DNA from: an uncultured Acetatifactor sp.
Lineage (GTDB): Bacteria > Bacillota > Clostridia > Lachnospirales > Lachnospiraceae
Length of the DNA: 46,223 nucleotides
Direction of reading: 5' to 3'
Assembly (NCBI GenBank): GCA_947627535.1
Contig: CANQWM010000022.1
Location: forward strand, 1-46,223
Shown here: in pieces, positions 16,049-24,233 of the stretch
Numbering within the stretch: the stretch's first letter is position 1
Layout of the letters: every line of letters begins with the position of its first letter
Notes under the pieces: model-generated
Databases searched by the model: none
Seen by the model: only the letters and a program-made list of their open reading frames with translations
Told to the model about the DNA's origin: nothing
Position numbers and translations under genes: made by a program

Positions 16049-18151
16049 CTACGTCTGGATACTGCAGGAGCATTGGACCTCTATCTCGTCCGCGATACCG
16101 TTCCCCGGAAAGATCAAATCGCCGTAGGTATTTCTCCGGACATCATTTCCCTTTGCTTCCAGCATCAGGGATCGGACGCCGCACACACAGTCCAGTCTGT
16201 CAACATACCCGTACAGGCCGCTGTAGGAGACCGTTTTGCCGAACTCTTCCCGCATCGCGGCAAGATATTCCTCCACCGCCCGCTCCACGATGTTTTCCGC
16301 CAGATGATAGTGCGGATAGACCGCCACTTCCAGAGATACGGACAGCCGGATATAAACTGGGGAAAGCAGTCTGATCCGCACACCGAGAAGCCGCTTCTTC
16401 TCGATATGGCGCAGAATATTCTGGGTGTACACAGGAAACAGCTTCGGCTGTTTCTCCAGACTGTAAGGCTTTACCACGATGGACAGTTCCCGGTCGGCCT
16501 GTTTCTGTCCGTCCTTCACAGGGTAAAAAGCTTTGCAGCTTTCGATCCGAAGCCCCGGGGTGGACCGGACTCTTTGCTCGTAGTCTTGAGGCGTCACCAG
16601 GTTCTTCGATTGAGCCAGCGCCCTGCGCACCCGGGCGAAAGCCTCCTGTATGGACTCCTCATCCCGCCCGTCATAAGCGTCCCAGAGGTTGGACACCGCG
16701 AGCCCCTCCTGATCCGGCGCACGGCCGATCCGGGCCGCCTTTATATTTCCGCCGCTTCCCAGCGTTCTGGCATAGGACACCAGGAGAATCCGGCCCTCCG
16801 GCGCCATGCCGTGTATCCCGTCTCCAAAACAGATCCGTCCTGTCATACCGTCCACGCTAAAGTGCGGATCATCCGGCCCGGAGGCGGAAAAATCCTCCCG
16901 CCTTTCCCACTTCCGATACTGCCCGGGCCGATCTGCCTCTTCCACCAGAAGCTCCACATCATCAAAAGATACGGCATCGTCGTCCAGGAAAAAGCTCTCG
17001 CCGGGAAACCCATGCCCCACACCCAAAATGCTGTGTCCCCGATACCAGTCCTCCCCGTTGTCCGCCGCAACCCAATAAGTGTCTGCAGAAAGGGCAGCCT
17101 GTTCCCGGCTGTCCGGACCCGCCGCGACCCGGATCGTAACTCTGCCGGAATCCGGATCCGCCGTCCTCTCCAGGACTTCCTCCTGACGGTAATATCCCTC
17201 CCTCAGGGAGAACACCCGGACCGTTCCGCGGGCGCACAGAGAATGTTCTGACAGCAGCACGTTTTCCCCGGGCAGTTTCGCGGCAGGCAGCCATTTTGCC
17301 ACCGTCTCTTTCTGTTGGACGCGGACCGTGTTCAGGTCCAGAAAGCTCAGCGCGGGAGGCGCCTCGTACTGTCCCTCCTCCATGCGTATCCGCAGAAAAT
17401 ATCCTTCTCTCCCGCCCACGGAGCCTTTCTCCATGGGACTGTGGAGCCGGAACACGATCTGGCCGTCAAACAGAAGTCCAAAGGTTTCGTCCTTAAGCAG
17501 CTCCACGGGCTCGTACCGCTCTCCGTTCCAATAGGAAAAGCTCAGCTTCGCCAGCAGGATCGTGTCAGCATCCGCCGGATTCCTCTGACACTTCTCCTGT
17601 CTGCTGACCCGTATGGTCAGAGCGGTCCTTTTTTCGGCCGGAAGGCCATCGGACAGCTCCAGGTACAGACAGGTCCCTGTCTGTGCCTTTCGCCCGAAGG
17701 GATAAAACGCAAGCGAGTGCCCCAGGGACATTTGTTCCCCATCCAGAAAACTGACGTTTTCCTCCAGCCGCCCAAAACAGCTTTTGATGAAGACGGCCGG
17801 CAGCAGCTGCTCCTCCATCGTCTCAAAAATCACACCGCCAGCTTCCATCCTGCTGCCCTCCGGAAGCAGAACGGGAACCTCCGGCACCGCCGTCACATAA
17901 CATTTGGCCGCCGTCCGGTGCCGGATATCCGTCCCCATAAGCCGCAGATACTTGCGCTTATGGCTGTCGCCGATGTGATCCATCTCATACTGCTGGATCT
18001 CCTTCTGCCACGCAAACAGCTCGATCAGCGTGATCCCCGGGTCGTGATAGTTGAAATCCGTCCACCCCGGATAAAAACCCACGATTCTGTTTTTCGCCCG
18101 TTCCACCATTTCGTCGAACGTCATCCGGTCAAGATGTATATCCGGCAGCAT
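16049..18151 (-). CDS. Baseplate wedge protein, J-like (Afp12-type)
   Basis: This 700-residue protein is a baseplate assembly protein of the gpJ/gp6 type, the wedge that links the hub to the sheath and triggers contraction. The N-terminus contains FYPGWTDFNYHDPGITLIEL followed by FAWQKEIQQYEMDHIG, the standard opening of injection-system wedge proteins. The central part has FGDGIHGMAPEGRILLVSYA, and the C-terminal part has RRALAQSKNLVTPQDYEQRV, the classical J-domain segment. The start follows GGAGG. Together with the larger upstream paralogue it forms the heterologous wedge pair typical of Afp-like particles (Afp11/Afp12). Confidence 0.88.
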   Translation of the reverse strand: MLPDIHLDRMTFDEMVERAKNRIVGFYPGWTDFNYHDPGITLIELFAWQKEIQQYEMDHIGDSHKRKYLRLMGTDIRHRTAAKCYVTAVPEVPVLLPEGSRMEAGGVIFETMEEQLLPAVFIKSCFGRLEENVSFLDGEQMSLGHSLAFYPFGRKAQTGTCLYLELSDGLPAEKRTALTIRVSRQEKCQRNPADADTILLAKLSFSYWNGERYEPVELLKDETFGLLFDGQIVFRLHSPMEKGSVGGREGYFLRIRMEEGQYEAPPALSFLDLNTVRVQQKETVAKWLPAAKLPGENVLLSEHSLCARGTVRVFSLREGYYRQEEVLERTADPDSGRVTIRVAAGPDSREQAALSADTYWVAADNGEDWYRGHSILGVGHGFPGESFFLDDDAVSFDDVELLVEEADRPGQYRKWERREDFSASGPDDPHFSVDGMTGRICFGDGIHGMAPEGRILLVSYARTLGSGGNIKAARIGRAPDQEGLAVSNLWDAYDGRDEESIQEAFARVRRALAQSKNLVTPQDYEQRVRSTPGLRIESCKAFYPVKDGQKQADRELSIVVKPYSLEKQPKLFPVYTQNILRHIEKKRLLGVRIRLLSPVYIRLSVSLEVAVYPHYHLAENIVERAVEEYLAAMREEFGKTVSYSGLYGYVDRLDCVCGVRSLMLEAKGNDVRRNTYGDLIFPGNGIADEIEVQCSCSIQT

Positions 18152-18215
18152 AACGCTCCTCCTTACGCAAACTCCTGTATCAGAAATAAGGCCGCGGTTC
18201 CTTCCGCCCTGCCGT

Positions 18216-21155
18216 TCAGTGTACCGTCACCGCCACGTCCACATCCCCACAGACGGGAAGGACATAGGGATGTCTGCGGATCTGCTCCAGGTCCGCCTCC
18301 TGCCTTCCCCTGGGTCCGTTGACGAACGCAAGCAGATAAATCCTGGAAATCCATACAATTTCAGGGATATCTTTCAAAATATTCTGTATCTGGAGCATAT
18401 TTGGCAGCTGGCCGATTTCCCAGCCTTTTCCGTCAAAATGCCCCTTCATGGGATCCAGGAAAGCCCGGATGCGCTCTCCGACCCGGCGCCGCATCTGGAA
18501 AATAGTCTGAAACCCGGAGACGGTCACCTCTGCCTTCACCTGTATTTCCACCATTTTCGGCTCCACCACATAGAACTGTCCCCGCTCCAGGATCCCCTGG
18601 TCCATTCTGGGGCCCAGATATCGGAGAATCTCTTCCCGCACGGAGCAGAAGAAGCTTTTATCCCTCAGATGCTTCTGCGGATATACCACCAGCGTCACCG
18701 CTCCCGGTTCTCTTTCCCCCTTATCATTTTTTCCGCCAAAGCAGCGGACCTTCTTAAGCGCTCTGGAGGCTTCCATCGCCAGTTCCTCATAATCCCCGGC
18801 CGTGACCGCCCGATCCCAGTGCCGCAGCCTTGCGCTGAAGCGCTTCATGGCCTCCTCCGGAGTCTCCACATCCAGCCCTCCCCACAGATCCATGGGATTT
18901 AAGACCGTCTGAACAAACCCAAGCGTCTGATTTAGCTTGGAGACCTGCCCCTGGGCCACATTTCCACGGGATCCTCCGCCGCACTTATAATGTACCCGGA
19001 TACCCTGTGTCTTTCCGAAAGCCGGGACCTTGCCGTGAAGGCCGTCTCCGAACCGGATGATTCCTTCCGTCCGATCCACCTGACAGACGCTTGCGTCCCC
19101 CGGCCAGGCTTCCAGGTCCGACACCTCCTCCCAGACCACCCAGCGCTCCTCCTCGTCGCTGCCCTCCAGCACCTCCACCGATATCTTATCGATACTGCCG
19201 TGCAGCAGCTTAAAGCTGCAGTCCTCCTCATACTGATCCAGCGTAAAGCTTTCCGTCTCCTCCCGGTCCATGTGACGGATTTCCACGGCGTTCATCCATA
19301 TTTTCCGCAGGACGGGATATTCCGTCCGCGCGTTCCTGACGGAATAAAAACCGCCTTCATCCCTCAGCCGGATCCAGTACCGTTCCTCTCCGAACCGGGA
19401 CACCTTGCAGAAATCCTGCTGCCCTGCAAACGTGATCAGCCCGGTCCGGGATAAGTGGTCCGTCAGGTCCGCCAGATTCATCTCCCGAAACCCCTTCCCT
19501 GTCTCATACTCCCAGGTGATGCTTCCCCTCTCCCCGGACAGGATATCCTCCATTACCCAAAGCATCCGGATCGGAGCGCCCACAGGCGGCGTCTCAAAAC
19601 CGATATACAGAGTCTTCTCTTTTTCAGACAGCCCTGTGAGCAAAGGGACAGGCTCTCCCCCGTCCTCCATATCCTCCTCCCGATACAAGCTCCTTTCCAG
19701 ATTGTTCTCCAGTCTCAGGATTCCCGGCTTCCTCCCGGATTCCTGATAATGATAGGACAGCAGCAGATTCCCGATCACGGGGACGATATACTTTCCCTTT
19801 ATCTTAAACAGGTTGTTCAGCTTTAAAATGCGGGCGCGGATGTAACAGGTCTCGCAGGAGTTTACCAGCACGGGGGCAATATCCCGGGGGCATACGAAGG
19901 TCAGGGTCTTTTGCTGGCTCAGTCCTCCCATCCTGGCGCTGAACATGTCGCTGTATTCCCTGCCGGCAAACAGACGGCTCCATCCGCTTCCGTTGTAATA
20001 CTCCCATATCACTTCTTCCACCGTGATGTCATATTCCGGATCCGGATGAAATTCGGAACGGTTCATCACCCATTTCCATTCCACCGGCTGTTCCTCTTCC
20101 GTGATTTCCAGCGGCACCTGCATATAGTCCATATGGAAGGTCATGGATACCTGCGCGCCTCTCTTGGTAAAGACCTCGTCGGATCCGAAATATACCTCAT
20201 CATACAGATTCAGCCGCTCCCCAAAGGGCATAAATTCCGTCCGGTTGCATTCGGAATCCCCCGCGTACAGATATTGGGGCAGCAGGTTCACGCCCCGGCT
20301 TTTCAGTCGGATCTCCCTTACAAGGATCTGCCCGGAGGCCTCAATATCGCTGACGCTGCAGCGGATCGCAAAGCTCTGTCTCTCTTCCCCCAGGTCATAC
20401 TTTTCAAAGGCAGGCATACCCGCGCTTTTGTGCAGGAGCAGTCTGCCCTGATAGACGGACACCCCCGTAAAATTCTGCCAGCGTTCTCCCGTCCAATAAG
20501 AAAATTCCGCTGTCCCTGGCTCCGTCATACTTCGCAGCAGCCGTTCCTCCAGCAGCTGTCCCGGACGGACGTAAAAGCTTATTTCCACATAGGCTTCTCC
20601 CCGGATCCCCAGTATTTCATCATGGGCCAGGATCAGTTCATGTCTCTGCAGGTTCTCCCCTTTCTCACGGAACAGGGTGATCGGCTCTGTCTGCTGTGAG
20701 AGATCCCCGGAAAGCCTGTAAATGCCATCCTTTCTGCCGTCCGTCAGGTAGAGGCAGCACGGCTGGGCCGGCGTCACATAAAGATCCTCCCCTGTCTCGA
20801 AACGGACGTCCCCTTCCTCCTCCGTTCCCTCCGCGGTCACACCGGTACAGGCGTCCACCTCCGTCCCTTCCGGCGCTCCGGCAACAAGCCCGAAGACCGC
20901 AAATCCCCTGGCCGGCACGGCGCCGCGCTGCTGTGCCCCCAGACTGTTAAAGAAGGCCAGCTGATTCTTATAGCCCAGGCGTCCCAGCTGCCGGACGGTG
21001 TCCTCCGTCATATCGGCATACACATAAGCTATGGCAGACCCGATATCCGGATCCTCCATGCTGAAATTCCATTCCGGCGTATAATTGGCAGCGGCAGTCT
21101 GAATATTATGAATGATTTCCTCACTGGTTCCAGATTTTCCCTTCCAGTCCTTCAT
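18216..21155 (-). CDS. Large baseplate wedge protein, J-like (Afp11-type)
   Basis: This 979-residue protein is the larger of two J-like wedge proteins. The N-terminus holds YTPEWNFSMEDPDIGSAIAY and GYKNQLAFFNSLGA. The middle has the beta-rich insertions seen in Afp11-type proteins. The conserved core carries FGDGLHGKVPAFGKTQGIRV and the J segment RLRHWDRAVTAGDYEELAME. The length is within the range of Afp11-type proteins. A GGAGG site lies 7 bases before the start. It follows gp25 by 18 bases, so translation is probably coupled. I see no added effector or adhesion domain. Confidence 0.88.
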   Translation of the reverse strand: MKDWKGKSGTSEEIIHNIQTAAANYTPEWNFSMEDPDIGSAIAYVYADMTEDTVRQLGRLGYKNQLAFFNSLGAQQRGAVPARGFAVFGLVAGAPEGTEVDACTGVTAEGTEEEGDVRFETGEDLYVTPAQPCCLYLTDGRKDGIYRLSGDLSQQTEPITLFREKGENLQRHELILAHDEILGIRGEAYVEISFYVRPGQLLEERLLRSMTEPGTAEFSYWTGERWQNFTGVSVYQGRLLLHKSAGMPAFEKYDLGEERQSFAIRCSVSDIEASGQILVREIRLKSRGVNLLPQYLYAGDSECNRTEFMPFGERLNLYDEVYFGSDEVFTKRGAQVSMTFHMDYMQVPLEITEEEQPVEWKWVMNRSEFHPDPEYDITVEEVIWEYYNGSGWSRLFAGREYSDMFSARMGGLSQQKTLTFVCPRDIAPVLVNSCETCYIRARILKLNNLFKIKGKYIVPVIGNLLLSYHYQESGRKPGILRLENNLERSLYREEDMEDGGEPVPLLTGLSEKEKTLYIGFETPPVGAPIRMLWVMEDILSGERGSITWEYETGKGFREMNLADLTDHLSRTGLITFAGQQDFCKVSRFGEERYWIRLRDEGGFYSVRNARTEYPVLRKIWMNAVEIRHMDREETESFTLDQYEEDCSFKLLHGSIDKISVEVLEGSDEEERWVVWEEVSDLEAWPGDASVCQVDRTEGIIRFGDGLHGKVPAFGKTQGIRVHYKCGGGSRGNVAQGQVSKLNQTLGFVQTVLNPMDLWGGLDVETPEEAMKRFSARLRHWDRAVTAGDYEELAMEASRALKKVRCFGGKNDKGEREPGAVTLVVYPQKHLRDKSFFCSVREEILRYLGPRMDQGILERGQFYVVEPKMVEIQVKAEVTVSGFQTIFQMRRRVGERIRAFLDPMKGHFDGKGWEIGQLPNMLQIQNILKDIPEIVWISRIYLLAFVNGPRGRQEADLEQIRRHPYVLPVCGDVDVAVTVH

Positions 21156-21173
21156 AAGGTATCCTCCTGCCCT

Positions 21174-21593
21174 CTATGCTCCCGTCCCCTCATTGATGTA
21201 ATAGGGATAGACCAAATTAAACGGATTGTTGGTACTGCGCACCAGATAGCTGATCTCTATCAGCAGCACGCCTTCCCGCTCCTGTTCATTGTTTACTCTG
21301 ACGGTTATATCTGTAATGCGCGGCTCCCAGCGGACCAGCGCTTCGCTGACCGCGTTTTCCATCTGGACAAGCGTCGTGTAGTCCGTTGTTTCAAAGGCAT
21401 AATCGTAAATGTCACATCCAAAATCAGGACGCATCACGCGCTCCCCCTTCCGGGTCATCAGGATGATCCATATCGCCTGTTTGATATCCTCCTCCAGGGA
21501 GACCTCCTTCATCCTGCCGGTGGCTTCCTCTACCTCAATGGGAAAATGGAAGCCCGTCCCCAGAAAACTTTTTACTTTTTCCCGTTCCGTCAT
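21174..21593 (-). CDS. gp25-like baseplate wedge protein (GPW/gp25 family)
   Basis: This 139-residue protein is a GPW/gp25 family member (Afp9), the small wedge protein that nucleates sheath polymerisation at the baseplate. Diagnostic segments are GFHFPIEVEE, QAIWIILMTRKGERVMRPDF and FGCDIYDYAFETT, followed by WEPRITDITVRVNNEQERE. The motif RPDFGC.I is the family hallmark. The length fits. It sits between the spike and the large wedge gene, as in Afp, PVC and contractile phages. Confidence 0.93.
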   Translation of the reverse strand: MTEREKVKSFLGTGFHFPIEVEEATGRMKEVSLEEDIKQAIWIILMTRKGERVMRPDFGCDIYDYAFETTDYTTLVQMENAVSEALVRWEPRITDITVRVNNEQEREGVLLIEISYLVRSTNNPFNLVYPYYINEGTGA

Positions 21594-21611
21594 CGCTAAC
21601 CTCCGCGCTGT

Positions 21612-22388
21612 CTAGTTGATCTGCACCATGGCGCCTTTCAGCTGAGCCGTGCCGCTTGCCTCCAGTTTTAACGCTCCCGATCCCTTTACCTCCGTGGAGG
21701 TTCCTTCCAGCTTCGTCGTCTGTCCCTTTATCTCTACGCTTTGATCCGCGCTGCAGGCGATCTTTCCGCCCTTGATCTGTACCGTCTTGGAACTGCCGTT
21801 CAGAGACAGCATGGCGCTGCCGCCCACCTTGAATTCCATGCTTTTATCCGCCAAAAGCGTCAGTTTTCCATTTTTTGTGTCCAAAGTGATCTTGTTTTTC
21901 CCGGCCTTGTCTCCAAGCTCCAGCGTCTCATTCTGATCCTCCATCAAAAGCTTCAGGCCCTTAGGCGTATGGATCAGGATCTGTTCCTTCTTGTCCTCCT
22001 CCTGGATCTGGATCTCGCAGCCTCCTTTCGTCAACAGTTTTTTGATCGTATTTTTCTCATTGGCTGTGTTTTTCGGCAGCGCCGACTGTTTGTTCCAGAT
22101 ACATCCCAGAACGATGGGACAGTTGCGGTTGCCCCTCTGAAACGCCAGCACCACTTCGGATCCCACCTCCGGCAGCGCATAGGAGCCAAACTCCTTTCCG
22201 GCATAGGGCACCATGACGGGAACCCAGCCGGTGAGATTCTTGCCCTTCTCTCCCAGGAAATACTCCACCTTCACCATTCCCGGATGCTCCTTGCTCCAGT
22301 TTTCCTTTACCAGGCCGGTTATGATTCCGGGAACTTCTCCAATCTTCCGGTTGTCCGCGCTGCCAAACAGCTCGTCATAAACGCCCAT
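21612..22388 (-). CDS. Spike protein, gpV/VgrG-C-like
   Basis: This 258-residue protein has a gp5-type OB-fold (PGIITGLVKENWSKEHPGMV, then GWVPVMVPYAGKEFGSYALP, then VGSEVVLAFQRGN) followed by a repetitive beta-helix stem (ITLDTKNGKLTLLADKSMEF and similar strands). It forms the trimeric spike below the hub and is capped by the DUF4280 protein. No lysozyme domain is present, so it cannot digest peptidoglycan itself. The start at 22388 is chosen because GGGAGG stands 9 bases upstream and the codon overlaps the hub stop (TGATG); an in-frame ATG at 22397 is too close to that site. Hub and spike are separate genes here, whereas VgrG fuses them. Confidence 0.9.
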   Translation of the reverse strand: MGVYDELFGSADNRKIGEVPGIITGLVKENWSKEHPGMVKVEYFLGEKGKNLTGWVPVMVPYAGKEFGSYALPEVGSEVVLAFQRGNRNCPIVLGCIWNKQSALPKNTANEKNTIKKLLTKGGCEIQIQEEDKKEQILIHTPKGLKLLMEDQNETLELGDKAGKNKITLDTKNGKLTLLADKSMEFKVGGSAMLSLNGSSKTVQIKGGKIACSADQSVEIKGQTTKLEGTSTEVKGSGALKLEASGTAQLKGAMVQIN

Positions 22389-23467
22389 CAGGCCCATCCT
22401 CCCGTCTCAAATTCCGTGACAAATCCTTCCCCGCTGATTCTGTGGTTTACACGCTTCAGATAATACTTCCTGTCTGCCATGGCCTCCAGCTTCGACACCT
22501 CCACGAACCTGCCCGGAACCAGCTCCGGCAGTCCTACGCAGGTTCCTCTGCCATTCTGGCCGTCCGCCATCTGCATATTGGCAAAGATCTGCGCGCGGGC
22601 GTTCACCTTGTTCTGGTTGTCCGCCTCCTCATCTATGATATTGGACACCGGCGTCTTTGCCCAAAGAGAGCTGATCGGTTCTCTGCTCTTTGCCTTCGCC
22701 TTTCCGATATAGGGCTTCTGCTCCTCCTGGTTGTAGCCGGTCACCTCTATCTCCAGATCCACATAGGAACACTCCATCCGAAACGACCACAGTTCCCGCC
22801 CGTATTCCAGGGAACAGACCGGCCGGGCCTCCTTGCGCGGCCTGCGGAAATACGCTGTATCCCCCACCACGAGAAATTCCCTCTCGCAAAGTCCTCTCCC
22901 GATCAGCTCCTTTGTGATAAAATCATAGTCTGTGGACTGCTGGGAGAGGGGTCTGTCCAGATTGTCGCTGGTGGCGTCTATGTCTACGCGGCACAGCCTG
23001 GAATATTCGCCCAGCACGGCCTTGACCGCATCCGAATAATTTTTTACGTTGTACAGCTTGTGATGGGTGCCGTTTATCATCATCAGTCTGCGCACGTCCA
23101 TAATGGTTACCACAAGACAGGCTTCCTCCGAAAATTCAGCGCCCAGCACCGCCACAAACCCTTTGAGCACCTTCCGGATCTCCGAGAGATAACCTATGCC
23201 GACCTCCACGATCGTCCCCAGCTTAAACTTGTTTTTGACCTTGCTGTCAAAGCTTCTTTTTTCCAGGTCATACACGCCCCCGATCTGAATCACCGCCGTA
23301 CTGGCTTCCGTGCTGGCCAGAGAAATGTCCATGGACACAACAGACAGATTCAGCTCCTCCACCGCGTCCCTGCCGTTGATGCACAGTTCAAAGGCAGGCA
23401 CCTGGAAGTTACCGTATTTATTTGCAAGAGAATCATAGGTGTAGACATCCGTCATGAAACCTGCCAT
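22388..23467 (-). CDS. Baseplate hub protein, gpD/gp27-like
   Basis: This 359-residue protein is a phage late-control protein D (gp27-like) hub, the trimeric ring that adapts the threefold spike to the sixfold tube. Telling segments are ELCINGRDAVEELNLSVVSM near the N-terminus, GTIVEVGIGYLSEIRKVLKG, and STDYDFITKELIGRGLCERE, with PELVPGRFVEVSKLEAMADR in the C-terminal part. It corresponds to the N-terminal half of Afp8. A GGAAGG site lies 7 bases before the start. It overlaps the spike gene by one base, so the two are probably made in fixed ratio by coupled translation. Confidence 0.9.
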   Translation of the reverse strand: MAGFMTDVYTYDSLANKYGNFQVPAFELCINGRDAVEELNLSVVSMDISLASTEASTAVIQIGGVYDLEKRSFDSKVKNKFKLGTIVEVGIGYLSEIRKVLKGFVAVLGAEFSEEACLVVTIMDVRRLMMINGTHHKLYNVKNYSDAVKAVLGEYSRLCRVDIDATSDNLDRPLSQQSTDYDFITKELIGRGLCEREFLVVGDTAYFRRPRKEARPVCSLEYGRELWSFRMECSYVDLEIEVTGYNQEEQKPYIGKAKAKSREPISSLWAKTPVSNIIDEEADNQNKVNARAQIFANMQMADGQNGRGTCVGLPELVPGRFVEVSKLEAMADRKYYLKRVNHRISGEGFVTEFETGGWA

Positions 23468-23506
23468 ACAGACCTTCCTTCCGTCGGGGCAGCAGCCCGC
23501 ATTTTA

Positions 23507-24217
23507 TTACAGCGCGGGCACCTTGATGATGGTTCCGGGCGGGATATGCAGAGGATCCGCCAGGTTATTTGCTCTGGCGATCACCTTCCATTTGGATACA
23601 TCCCCATACTCATTCAGCGCGATATCCCAGATACTTAAATCCTCCCGGATCATCCTGCACTTTGTCCTGTCGGGAGATTCAAAGGGACTCTTCCGCTTTT
23701 TCTCACTGGAGGAATAACAGGACATAAGCGACAATTCCACTCGGGCCTGGATCGGCATACCGCTTTCCGTAAACTTGGTGTAAGTGCTCTTTACGTCCGT
23801 AACAACGCCCTTGAAAGACAGAGAGCCCCATTTAAATTTCACGGACGGCGGCGCGTGCAGATTTCCCTTGATATATACCAGCTCCTCAAAATCCTTCACC
23901 TTTTTGGACACGTCTGTGGCTTTCGCGCTGGTCAGGACGGTGGTGGTCAAAACCGGGCTGGTGTCAAAAAACAACTCCACCTGCAGGGTAGTGGCGTTCC
24001 CACCTATAAAGGTCATCTGCGGGACATCCGAGCCGGGCCTTGGCCGCGTGGCATATTTCGCGGAATCCTGCAGCGTATATTGGGACGGGTTAAAAAGCAC
24101 CTCGATCTCCCTGGATTTTCTCCCCCGCTCATCCAGCACCTCTATTTTTGCCTTCTTGAGATCCTCCGGCAACATGCTGGTGATATTCAATGCTCCAAGC
24201 GCACCCAATGCTGGCAT
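23507..24217 (-). CDS. LysM-containing baseplate protein (Afp7-like)
   Basis: This 236-residue protein matches the CIS LysM protein (Afp7/gp53-like) that clamps hub, tube and wedges together. The N-terminal part has LDERGRKSREIEVLFNPSQY, the family hallmark. The C-terminus carries a LysM module, SIWDIALNEYGDVSKWKVIA followed by RANNLADPLHIPPGTIIKVP. In particles of this class the LysM module acts as a structural clamp and not necessarily as a peptidoglycan binder. It lies between the tape-measure candidate and the hub, as expected. Confidence 0.92.
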   Translation of the reverse strand: MPALGALGALNITSMLPEDLKKAKIEVLDERGRKSREIEVLFNPSQYTLQDSAKYATRPRPGSDVPQMTFIGGNATTLQVELFFDTSPVLTTTVLTSAKATDVSKKVKDFEELVYIKGNLHAPPSVKFKWGSLSFKGVVTDVKSTYTKFTESGMPIQARVELSLMSCYSSSEKKRKSPFESPDRTKCRMIREDLSIWDIALNEYGDVSKWKVIARANNLADPLHIPPGTIIKVPAL

Positions 24218-24233
24218 CCTCTATCTCCTCGTC

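Noticed and set aside
21612..22388. Type VI secretion system (VgrG)
   Set aside because: Hub and spike are separate genes, a LysM protein, two J-like wedges, a DUF4255 terminator and Afp15-like ATPases are present, and no TssJLM membrane complex or ClpV is found. It is an eCIS-type particle.
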